Source: Planctomycetales bacterium
GTDB lineage: Bacteria; Planctomycetota; Phycisphaerae; SM23-33
DNA length: 10,865 bases
Direction: 5' to 3'
NCBI GenBank assembly: GCA_030592655.1
Contig: JAUVIQ010000094.1
Coordinates: 1 to 10,865 of the forward strand
Below, piece by piece: positions 1-6,677 of this stretch. Below the pieces are notes generated by a model. The model made no database searches. It was given only the letters and a program-made list of their open reading frames with translations, and was not told the DNA's origin. Both the position numbers and the translations under genes were made by a program. The number at the start of each line of letters is the position of its first letter. Position 1 is the stretch's first letter.

Positions 1-324
1 AAGTTCGAGTTGTCGCGGCGGCTGCTCGGTCGGTTTTCGCATTTTTCCCCAGAAAACCCGCATCCGCTCGTACTGCTTATCGGTAATTTGAAGCAGTCTG
101 ACCTCTCCGTCGGGCGGTAGATTTCTGATGGCGCGTTTTTCGTGGACATCAAGATTTTCCCTGCTTGCACAGTGCCTAATATACACTGAATACTGCATCA
201 TTGTAAAGCCATCTTTGATAAGGGCCTTGCGAAAATTCGTATAGGCCTTTCTCGCGCCCGGCGTGTCGGTGGGCAGGTCAAACATTGCCAGCAGCCACAT
301 AAATCTGTATCCACTCAGTTCCAT
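1..324 (-). CDS. cas2: CRISPR-associated endoribonuclease/integrase subunit Cas2 (3' end cut by window edge)
   Basis: Cas2 is the structural partner of Cas1 in the spacer-integration complex. Reading the reverse strand from the ATG at 324 gives 108 uninterrupted codons with no stop before the window edge. The N-terminus contains the beta-1 strand LLAMFDLPTDTPGARK with the conserved Asp16, followed by the helix ARKAYTNFRKALIKDGF and the strand MMQYSVYIRHC, the usual ferredoxin-like Cas2 order. The last visible residues, PPRQLEL, look like the family's typical C-terminus, so probably only one or a few codons are missing (inference). The start overlaps the end of cas1 by 10 bases (ATGGAACTGA), which implies translational coupling; no strong Shine-Dalgarno is visible. 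Type II Cas2 proteins are normally close to this length. Confidence 0.95.
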   Translation of the reverse strand, partial: MELSGYRFMWLLAMFDLPTDTPGARKAYTNFRKALIKDGFTMMQYSVYIRHCASRENLDVHEKRAIRNLPPDGEVRLLQITDKQYERMRVFWGKMRKPTEQPPRQLEL

Positions 325-1199
325 AATTTCGGCAGGTCCAGTTTCTTCTGCTCGCCGGCATAGCATCGAACCAGCGATGCGGTGGTCCGCTCCAATGCGA
401 CCAAGAGCGTACCTTTCAGGCCTGCGGCTTCGACTTCTTCAGTCAGCAGTGACAGAATTTCAACTTTTGACTGTCGGTTGATTTCATCGGTTCCGATGCC
501 CCACAGTTCTTTGACCTTTCGGTCCACCAGCGGGCGAAGCGGTTCCAGCAAATCATCAGCGAGACAGAATGCGTTGTACTGATTGTGATGATGCAACCCC
601 AGGGCCGGGTGCAGCCCGGCTCCACAAATCGCCCGCGCTACGGCTGCTCGAACAACCATGTATCCGTAGTTGAGCAGATTATTCGGCGGCTGGCCGTCGG
701 GATTACGCCTGAATTCTTTCCCGAACAACGCAGGCCAATACCGTCTTGCGGCGTGTGCTTCGACGTTTGTCGGATCGCCGCTGCGAACAGCCGAGACCAT
801 CGCGAGCAGTCCCTGACGGGTTGGGCTGTCGGGTTCCAGCACACCGGCCTGGTGTTTGATCTTGGCTTGGACGATTTGTTTCCAGAGTTGCTTGCACAGA
901 GGCACGGGCGCGTTTGCCTGCCACTTTACGCGCTTGGTTTGCAGCGAGTTATTCTGGTGGAGGAACAGCCCGGCAGGGTGATGGTCTTTACCACATGGGA
1001 TGATCACCGCCCCGGCGGCAAGAACTTCGGCAAGCACTGAATGAGTATAGGTTGTGGTGGGCGCGTCGAGTATCAGCAGTCCAATGTCTTCGAGGGGAAC
1101 TTTCCCGACGATCTGCCTGCCTCTGCGTATGCAGAGTGAGCCTTGTGATATGTACAGGTGATTACCTTCGCCTGAAATTTCGATTGTCCGTTTAATCAT
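315..1199 (-). CDS. cas1: Type II CRISPR-associated endonuclease/integrase Cas1
   Basis: Cas1 is the metal-dependent integrase that inserts new spacers at the leader end of the array. The 294-residue length is normal for type II Cas1. The beta-rich N-terminal domain runs to about residue 80. The catalytic helical domain carries Glu147 (VEAHAARRYWPALFG), His204 within GLHHHNQYNAFCLADDLLEP, and Glu219, with spacings that match the Glu/His/Glu metal site of type II Cas1 proteins. The ATG lies inside the last codons of cas9 (8-base overlap, ATGATTAA), so the gene is probably translated by coupling and has no promoter of its own. The start at 1199 gives the usual N-terminus with IEISGEGNHLYISQGSL. 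Together with cas9 and cas2 and no csn2 or cas4, it marks subtype II-C. The protein appears intact. Confidence 0.97.
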   Translation of the reverse strand: MIKRTIEISGEGNHLYISQGSLCIRRGRQIVGKVPLEDIGLLILDAPTTTYTHSVLAEVLAAGAVIIPCGKDHHPAGLFLHQNNSLQTKRVKWQANAPVPLCKQLWKQIVQAKIKHQAGVLEPDSPTRQGLLAMVSAVRSGDPTNVEAHAARRYWPALFGKEFRRNPDGQPPNNLLNYGYMVVRAAVARAICGAGLHPALGLHHHNQYNAFCLADDLLEPLRPLVDRKVKELWGIGTDEINRQSKVEILSLLTEEVEAAGLKGTLLVALERTTASLVRCYAGEQKKLDLPKLWN

Positions 1200-4173
1200 T
1201 GCACGGCAGGATTCGTCCCAGCGGATCGACCGTTACTTTTTTCGGTTTCCACGACTGGAACGTTTCCCAAATGGCGACCAGAAGCCTTGTTTTCTTTATT
1301 GCTTCTTCTTTATCGTCAGTTTTGGCCGTCGTGTGCAATCTGAGTGTTAAAAGTGGGGAACTTACGGAAGTATTCTGAATCCGGTAAAGTCGCCCAATAT
1401 CAGGTTTTGGTGGGTTGTCCAATAGCACCATATCGTCGATACAAAGCGACATGACAAATTTTGATCCGTCGTCGAGATTTCGGTTGATGACTGGTTCTTT
1501 TCGTCGGAGTCGTTGATGCGTCTCGAATCTTGAGACGGCCCGTCCTGTCCATGTACCATCTTCCTTTTCGTAGATTTCGACGTGGTGGTTCTCGCCGGGC
1601 TTGACGAATTTTATCTCGCGTCCGTTTTCATCTTTCCTGATAGGAACCAGTGTTTTCTCAGTCCTCTCGATTCGGACCTTTTTGATTGGTACGCCGGAGG
1701 GCATACAAACTATCTTGTCGCCGAGTTTCTTGTTTTCCCTGTCGGCGTTCAGGACGGCCTGTTGGATAATTTCCCTGATTTTCAGGTCGCGGATTTCTTC
1801 GATCATTTTGGGCGTCAGTTTACCGACCGGGACTCGCAACACGGCGGATCCTTTAGTTTTTCCCGGCCCGTAGGCGGTGTCTTTATGCAGTTTCCCGGCG
1901 ATTTTTCGTGCGGGACGGAATGAAACGTTGATGGCATTGACGGCCTTTTCAAGGTCATCGCGGAAATTTTCCCACGGCGGATCAAGCCTTGGCCTTTCGG
2001 GATTGTATTTGACGGTGGAGAGTTTTTGCAAGGCAGAGCGTGTGGTCATTGCGATAACGGCGGCATCGACTGCATGATGGCGATGGTCATCGCGGTTTTT
2101 CATATTAGGCGCGAGCGGGTTGAGAATGTCATTAAGTCCCCACTGGTGGCGCAACTCGCTGGTAGTCTGCCCCTTGACGCTGCGAACGTTGCACCCAAGC
2201 ATACGCAGATAATCAATAGCCACTCGACTCATATAGCGTGTGTCGTTGAGTTGCCTCTCAGCGAATTTGTCCAGGTCGATTTCCTTCTGTGTGAACCTTC
2301 GCCGCTTGGGATATGGCAGAGGCCTGATGCGCTGCTGGATTTTTTCGTATAGTTCCGGGTCGCTGTTGTATGCCTCATACGGTGTTTTGTTACCTTTGCG
2401 GTCTCGATTTTCATCGGCATAGCAGAGTGTTTTGTTCATGTACGAATCGTCAAGCGTTCGCGAGTAGGGCAGGATATGTTCGATTTGAACTTCCCCGCTG
2501 ACAAGTTGGGCCTTTGAGATGATTCGTCCGGTATAAACGCATATTCCATCGCATTCTTCCCATAGTTTGTATTTGATAATGTCGTCGCGCGAGGGGTTGG
2601 GGACGCCGAATTCCTGTATCAATCGCTCGCGTGCCTCTTCATTTTCCTTCCTATGTTTAAGATTATCGAAAAAGATGTCTTTACGCTTTTGAGCGGAATT
2701 TTTCATATCGCGGGCCAGTTCGACAACGATTTCTTTGGGTACGCCATATTTCCGAACGATGGCGTTGACGACTTTTCGCGTTTCGGAAAGCGCGCGGTGT
2801 ACAAGAGGATTGGTCAGGTATTCGACCGCTTCGTCAATCGGCGGCAGTGAATCGCGCGTTTCAATTTTTTGCGTTAGTGCGTATCCGGCCTTTTCCTTGG
2901 CGTCGCTATAAATACATCCCGTTTCCAGAAACGGCATCATTTTGCGCATAGCCTTGATGGAGACGTTGAATCGTTTGGTTGGCAGACTGATTTTGAGTAA
3001 GTCCTCGACCTGTTTTTCGTCAAGTTTCCACTGTTCGACAGCAAGGGTGCGTAATTCGTCCTCATCTTCAATTTCCGCAAGGGCTGTGTAAATCTCCTCT
3101 CGCAATTCAGATGATGCGTCGTTGTACCATTTCTTAAGGGCCTTCCTTTGCAGAGCATTTTCAACTGGGTTGCCTTTGAGGTCTTTTCGCTTCGACTGGC
3201 TCTCAAGGTTGAAAGTTTGCCAATCAAAGAATTGCAGCAATTTGCGTATCTGATCGAAGGTGAGTTTGGTTTTCGGTGAAAGGGCGGCAACGAGTTTGGT
3301 CCGCTCGTCGGCATTCAAGGGTCGTTCTTCACCACCGGCATCGAGCACTCGCAACAAATTGATTTCCTGCAAAAGGCGGGATTGCTGACCTAGCCAGTGG
3401 GCCTTGGGGCATCGCTTTTCGCCTTCTTCCAGTTCGCATTCTCCAATCTTGTCTTTGTCCCATGTGATTGGCCGCTGGAAGAATATGGCGTGGTGGACCT
3501 CTTTCTTAAGGTCATCGGTTAACGTATTCGGATGAAACGCAGCCTGTGCATCCCATAGCAAAGCGAATTCGTGTTCGTACATAACGCGGAGCGTGTAGCG
3601 ATTCCTGATACGGAGGGATTTGGTATCGGTGTGTCGGAAAGCATCATCGAGTTTGGCAAGATATTCTCCAAGTGTGCGACAGTCTGCTGCTTCGATTAGA
3701 CCTTGTAGTTTGTCTGTTTCTTTTTTAACTTTGCCGTCTTCTTTTGACTTTTCCTGTTTGCGGTTGGATTTGAAACCACGGCGCTGGCAGAGGTGATAAA
3801 GAACGCGCCCGAATTCATACGGGGATAAGGATTCGTCCAGTCCCTTGGCGCGAAGTGGGTAGGGTTTGGCAGCCAACAGCGCAGACAGTTCGTCAATGTC
3901 TTTCGGGAACATACCGGCACTTTGCAAAATCTCGGCGAGTTGCTCTCGCCGTGAAGAGCGCCTTTGGTGCGTGCGGCGTTGCCCACGGGCCATCCTGCGG
4001 TCCTGACCGCGTGGCTTTTCCTTCTTTTGGTTGAGTTGGTCAAGACCTTCGGGAAACACTCTCGCGCCTGCGAATATCGACAAGTCGTTATCTAACGTTT
4101 CATCTTCCGGTGTGATCATTGCCCAGCCGACGGAATTACTGCCCAGGTCCAGTCCAAGAACGTATTCGGCCAT
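1192..4173 (-). CDS. cas9: CRISPR-associated endonuclease Cas9, compact type II-C
   Basis: Cas9 is the RNA-guided double-strand DNA nuclease of type II systems. At 993 residues it is in the small class typical of II-C. Visible order: RuvC-I YVLGLDLGSNSVGWAM with Asp9; the Arg-rich bridge helix at about 52-80 (RGQDRRMARGQRRTHQRR); an alpha-helical REC lobe at about 90-450; RuvC-II IVVELARDM with Glu485; the HNH domain at about 535-600 (CVYTG, IEHILPYSRTLDDSYMN, DENR) with His566, Asn580 and Asn589; RuvC-III DDHRHHAVDAAVIA with His700 and Asp703; and a C-terminal WED/PAM-interacting region with ARKIAGKLHKDTAYG at about 755-769 and the ending VDPLGRI. Glu565 stands where many Cas9s have Asp before the HNH histidine. 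Start choice: AAGGGGA at 4181-4187 lies 7 bases before the ATG. No frameshift or lost catalytic motif is seen. Base composition looks lower in G+C than the genes to its right, compatible with transfer. Confidence 0.98.
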   Translation of the reverse strand: MAEYVLGLDLGSNSVGWAMITPEDETLDNDLSIFAGARVFPEGLDQLNQKKEKPRGQDRRMARGQRRTHQRRSSRREQLAEILQSAGMFPKDIDELSALLAAKPYPLRAKGLDESLSPYEFGRVLYHLCQRRGFKSNRKQEKSKEDGKVKKETDKLQGLIEAADCRTLGEYLAKLDDAFRHTDTKSLRIRNRYTLRVMYEHEFALLWDAQAAFHPNTLTDDLKKEVHHAIFFQRPITWDKDKIGECELEEGEKRCPKAHWLGQQSRLLQEINLLRVLDAGGEERPLNADERTKLVAALSPKTKLTFDQIRKLLQFFDWQTFNLESQSKRKDLKGNPVENALQRKALKKWYNDASSELREEIYTALAEIEDEDELRTLAVEQWKLDEKQVEDLLKISLPTKRFNVSIKAMRKMMPFLETGCIYSDAKEKAGYALTQKIETRDSLPPIDEAVEYLTNPLVHRALSETRKVVNAIVRKYGVPKEIVVELARDMKNSAQKRKDIFFDNLKHRKENEEARERLIQEFGVPNPSRDDIIKYKLWEECDGICVYTGRIISKAQLVSGEVQIEHILPYSRTLDDSYMNKTLCYADENRDRKGNKTPYEAYNSDPELYEKIQQRIRPLPYPKRRRFTQKEIDLDKFAERQLNDTRYMSRVAIDYLRMLGCNVRSVKGQTTSELRHQWGLNDILNPLAPNMKNRDDHRHHAVDAAVIAMTTRSALQKLSTVKYNPERPRLDPPWENFRDDLEKAVNAINVSFRPARKIAGKLHKDTAYGPGKTKGSAVLRVPVGKLTPKMIEEIRDLKIREIIQQAVLNADRENKKLGDKIVCMPSGVPIKKVRIERTEKTLVPIRKDENGREIKFVKPGENHHVEIYEKEDGTWTGRAVSRFETHQRLRRKEPVINRNLDDGSKFVMSLCIDDMVLLDNPPKPDIGRLYRIQNTSVSSPLLTLRLHTTAKTDDKEEAIKKTRLLVAIWETFQSWKPKKVTVDPLGRILPCND

Positions 4174-4180
4174 ATCCGAT

Positions 4181-4187
4181 TCCCCTT
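4181..4187 (-). promoter_or_regulatory. Ribosome binding site of cas9
   Basis: On the minus strand AAGGGGA precedes the ATG at 4173 by 7 bases. This fixes the cas9 start and agrees with the Cas9 N-terminus beginning just before RuvC-I. Confidence 0.75.
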
Positions 4188-4209
4188 ATAAAAAAGGTCG
4201 AAAAAGTTG

Positions 4210-4239
4210 TTGACAAGTCGCGGCATTATACCAGATAAT
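4210..4239 (+). promoter_or_regulatory. Predicted promoter of the tracrRNA-like transcript
   Basis: A perfect -35 TTGACA (4210-4215) is followed after 18 bp by GATAAT (4234-4239, 5 of 6 to consensus). Transcription would begin near 4246 and run away from cas9 into the predicted structured RNA, which ends in an intrinsic terminator. Its -35 box lies just downstream of the predicted cas9 start site, and its -10 box is only 3 bp from the cas9 -10 box on the other strand. Confidence 0.62.
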
Positions 4240-4253
4240 TCTGTGGGTGTAAC
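4225..4253 (-). promoter_or_regulatory. Predicted sigma70-type promoter of the cas9-cas1-cas2 operon
   Basis: The minus strand has a perfect -10 TATAAT (4225-4230) with an extended TGG in front of it (TGGTATAAT). A 4-of-6 -35, GTTACA (4248-4253), lies at 17 bp spacing. The predicted start site near 4218 leaves a leader of about 45 nt before the cas9 ATG. It is interlocked with the rightward promoter at 4210-4239, so the two probably cannot be occupied at once. Confidence 0.65.
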
Positions 4254-4347
4254 CAACCCTGGTTCGGTTCTTTTCACACCAAGGTAATCGAACCGCAAGG
4301 CTGCCATCCTACTGGCAAGAATGCCTCCCTTCGGGGAGGTATTTTTT
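4246..4347 (+). ncRNA. Candidate tracrRNA of the type II-C system
   Basis: Every type II system needs a tracrRNA that pairs with the crRNA repeat and is bound by Cas9. Downstream of a good promoter, this stretch of about 102 nt next to cas9 has no credible reading frame but has the II-C tracrRNA layout. The proposed anti-repeat covers about 4262-4296 and ends in GAACCGC. A nexus-like AAGGC follows, with hairpin TGCCA (4302-4306)/TGGCA (4313-4317). The end is a UUCG-capped terminator stem. The order anti-repeat, AAGGC, small hairpin, terminator resembles the Neisseria meningitidis tracrRNA. Within the RNA, GGTTCG (4261-4266) can also pair with CGAACC (4289-4294) and GGTGT (4246-4250) with ACACC (4276-4280), so the free RNA may fold differently from the crRNA-bound form. 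The array is outside the window, so repeat complementarity cannot be checked here. Alternative: an attenuator leader of the gene at 4377. Confidence 0.62.
4321..4347 (+). terminator. Intrinsic terminator ending the tracrRNA-like transcript
   Basis: The stem ATGCCTCCC (4321-4329) pairs with GGGAGGTAT (4334-4342) over 9 bp with one G-U pair. It is capped by TTCG closed by C-G, the very stable cUUCGg tetraloop, and followed by a T run (4342-4347). This is a textbook Rho-independent terminator on the plus strand; the minus strand has no matching T run. Confidence 0.88.
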
Positions 4348-4348
4348 A

Positions 4349-4370
4349 CACCGGGCCACCCGCCGGTGAG
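4349..4370 (+). promoter_or_regulatory. Hairpin covering the ribosome binding site of the next gene
   Basis: CACCGG (4349-4354) and CCGGTG (4363-4368) form a 6-bp stem with an 8-base loop. The right arm contains most of the Shine-Dalgarno-like GGTGAG (4365-4370) that precedes the ATG at 4377. If transcription reads through the terminator, this fold could lower translation of the membrane protein. It is short, so it may be chance. Confidence 0.4.
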
Positions 4371-4376
4371 ATATTG

Positions 4377-6617
4377 ATGCAGAATCGGGCGGGATGGTTT
4401 AGAATCTTTCTCGATATGAAGGATGCGGATGCGATAGGTGAATTGTCGCCCAGCCTGGCCGGGCGGGTGTTGACGAGGGCGGCTGTGGTTGCTGCTGTGG
4501 TTATGGCGGTGGCTTTGGCCGTTCGGCCTATCGCCAGTTATGACGTCGGATACCACCTTGCCTACGGTGAACACTTCCTCGCTTGCCGCGAAATCGTTCA
4601 GACCAACCGCTTCGTCTATACCCGCATGGACCCGGAAAAACTTTCCGACCCCGCCAGCCTCGGGCCGGGCTGTCGATACGACAAAACCACCGGTACCTAC
4701 CACTTTGTCAACGCCAACTGGCTCAGCCAGGTGATAATGTCAGCCGTCTGGCGGGCGGGCGGTTCGACGGGGCTTGGGATACTCCAGGCTGCGCTGATAG
4801 CGGCGATATTCCTGGCAGTCATTGCGACGATGCGCCGCGGCGGGGCGGGTTGGCGCTGGATTGCCCCGGCTGTCGTTTTGGTCGCGCTGGCGGGATATGA
4901 GCGGTTCAACATTCGCCCGGAAGTGTTCGGGTATCTGATATTGGCGCTGCAATGGTATCTGCTCGTCGGGTCAAGCGCCGTTATACCGAACGCCGCCGTA
5001 CCGGTCGAAGATCTGCCTGGGCGGGCGACGGCTAAACGAACCTGGCGACGGGCGGCTGGCGTGATTGGGCTTCAGATACTTGCGGTCAATTTGCACAGTT
5101 ATTTCATTCTTGGCCTGGCGCTGGTCGGTGCGATGTTTGCCGATGTTTTCCTGCGTTGGCTTTGGGCGCGGGCTGTTACACGTGCGGACACCAGGGACCT
5201 GATGGGGCCGCTTAAATGGTTCGGCATCACGTTGGCCGGTGTCGTGTTGGCCTGCCTGGTCAATCCGTGGTTCGTTCGCGGTGCGATCATGCCGATTCAG
5301 ACGCTTCTGTTCATGGCCAGGCACAACATCGCAGGCGGTTCGCCCGAAGCCGGCCAGATTCACCCGTGGGCGGTGATAGGGGAGTTTTTCTCGCCGTTCG
5401 CCGAGGGCGTCCGTCAAACGCGCGTCATAACCGCATACTACGTCGTGCTTTGCGTTGCCGCTGCAAGCGGGGTGGTCGGGCTGATTCGCCGGCGGTGGGG
5501 GTGGGTGCTTGTGCTTGCGGGCATGACGGTTATTTCGACGCGGATGCGGCGGAATATCGCACCGGCTGCGATGATTATCGTTCCGCTGGCGATGATTATC
5601 CTGACGGATGGGTGGAACGCCCTGCGCGAAAAACTCCGCCTGAACAAACCCGCCAAGCCGTTGGCCGGACGGGCCGGCGTTGCTGTCGCGCTGGTTACCA
5701 TTGCCGCTGCCGGGTGGTGGACAATTTCGGTGGCATCGAACCGGTTTTATTTCTCGGAGCGCAGACTCTGGCGGTTCGGGTGGGGCGTCTCGCGCATCAC
5801 CGTTCCGCTCGAAGCCGCCAAGTGGATTGATACCCACAAACCGGCGGGGAAAATCTTCTGCGATTACGGCGTTTCCTCCAACCTGATGTATTTCACCGGC
5901 CCGCATCGGCAGGTTCCGATCCTGACCAATACGTGGGCATATCCGCCTTACGTGATGAAGTGGGTTTCCGATTGCACGAATGGACGCTGCGATTTCGAGC
6001 AGGCTGTGAGCGAATACGATATAGGCGTTGTCGTCCTGCGTCTGGCTCACGATACCGCACCGCTGATGAAGACGCTCGCCAAAAGCCCGGACTGGTCGGT
6101 GGTGGACATCGGCGTCAGCCACGTTGTCTTTCTCCGTCGTGGCGTGGCGAATGCGGACCTGGCAAAAAAACTGGGCATCACTAGAAAGAATTTCGACGTT
6201 TCCGGGCACATCAATCGCATAAGCAAGACCGACCCGCTGCCGGCCTGCGCCCTGAACAGCACGGCTACGTTGCTGTACCGGATGGATTGGGGCAGACACG
6301 CCATAACCGTCTGGCGAAAGTGCGTCGAACTTCAGCCGGATTACTACGAAGCGATAGGTAACCTCGGCATATGCCTTGCGTTGCGTGGGACCGGTAAGAT
6401 GTTGCTCATGCAGGCGTATCAGCGCAGCGGCAAACCGTCCCAGGCTAACCGCGCCCGCAGCGAAGGTCTGTCCGATTGGGCGGAGGCTGAAGAATTGTTC
6501 AAAGACGCACTGAAGATTAATCCCGATTACGACGATGCCGCCCGAAATCTTCGCCTGCTGCACAACCAGATGGCCTCCTTCAGACGCGGCGTGATTATCG
6601 TCCCGCAAATGCAGTGA
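4377..6617 (+). CDS. Polytopic membrane protein with C-terminal TPR-like region (glycosyltransferase-39-like architecture), function unknown
   Basis: An integral membrane protein of about 746 residues. The N-terminal half has roughly 9-11 hydrophobic segments (about 32-52, 136-152, 163-178, 183-200, 228-260, 283-300, 352-371, 376-388, 396-411, 433-452). The motifs YDVGYHLAYGE (about 56), NANWLSQVI (about 113), FNIRPEVFGYL (about 178) and VNLHSYFILGL (about 238) match a widespread bacterial family of large membrane proteins that resemble GT-C/dolichyl-phosphate-mannose-type transferases (family recognition from memory). A soluble domain follows (about 475-590; AAKWIDTHKPAGKIFCDYG), then TPR-like helices with VELQPDYYEAIGNLGICLAL and FKDALKINPDYDDAARNL, separated by an insert of about 30 residues. 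The role could be transfer of a lipid-linked sugar to an envelope polymer, but no catalytic residue can be assigned. Start: the ATG at 4377 is 6 bases after GGTGAG; a TTG at 4374 and an ATG at 4416 are alternatives. Confidence 0.85.
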   Translation: MQNRAGWFRIFLDMKDADAIGELSPSLAGRVLTRAAVVAAVVMAVALAVRPIASYDVGYHLAYGEHFLACREIVQTNRFVYTRMDPEKLSDPASLGPGCRYDKTTGTYHFVNANWLSQVIMSAVWRAGGSTGLGILQAALIAAIFLAVIATMRRGGAGWRWIAPAVVLVALAGYERFNIRPEVFGYLILALQWYLLVGSSAVIPNAAVPVEDLPGRATAKRTWRRAAGVIGLQILAVNLHSYFILGLALVGAMFADVFLRWLWARAVTRADTRDLMGPLKWFGITLAGVVLACLVNPWFVRGAIMPIQTLLFMARHNIAGGSPEAGQIHPWAVIGEFFSPFAEGVRQTRVITAYYVVLCVAAASGVVGLIRRRWGWVLVLAGMTVISTRMRRNIAPAAMIIVPLAMIILTDGWNALREKLRLNKPAKPLAGRAGVAVALVTIAAAGWWTISVASNRFYFSERRLWRFGWGVSRITVPLEAAKWIDTHKPAGKIFCDYGVSSNLMYFTGPHRQVPILTNTWAYPPYVMKWVSDCTNGRCDFEQAVSEYDIGVVVLRLAHDTAPLMKTLAKSPDWSVVDIGVSHVVFLRRGVANADLAKKLGITRKNFDVSGHINRISKTDPLPACALNSTATLLYRMDWGRHAITVWRKCVELQPDYYEAIGNLGICLALRGTGKMLLMQAYQRSGKPSQANRARSEGLSDWAEAEELFKDALKINPDYDDAARNLRLLHNQMASFRRGVIIVPQMQ

Positions 6618-6677
6618 AACTGGACATACCCCTAATTCTTCGATAGGCTTGAGGCGTCTTTTGAAAGGTATCCGACA

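Noticed and set aside
585..1040. A 151-codon plus-strand frame inside cas1
   Set aside because: It is fully antisense to a well-recognised cas1 and has no family resemblance.
4116..4703. A 195-codon minus-strand frame across the cas9 promoter region
   Set aside because: It overlaps the 5' ends of two recognised genes, the predicted terminator and both promoters, and shows no recognisable domain or ribosome binding site.
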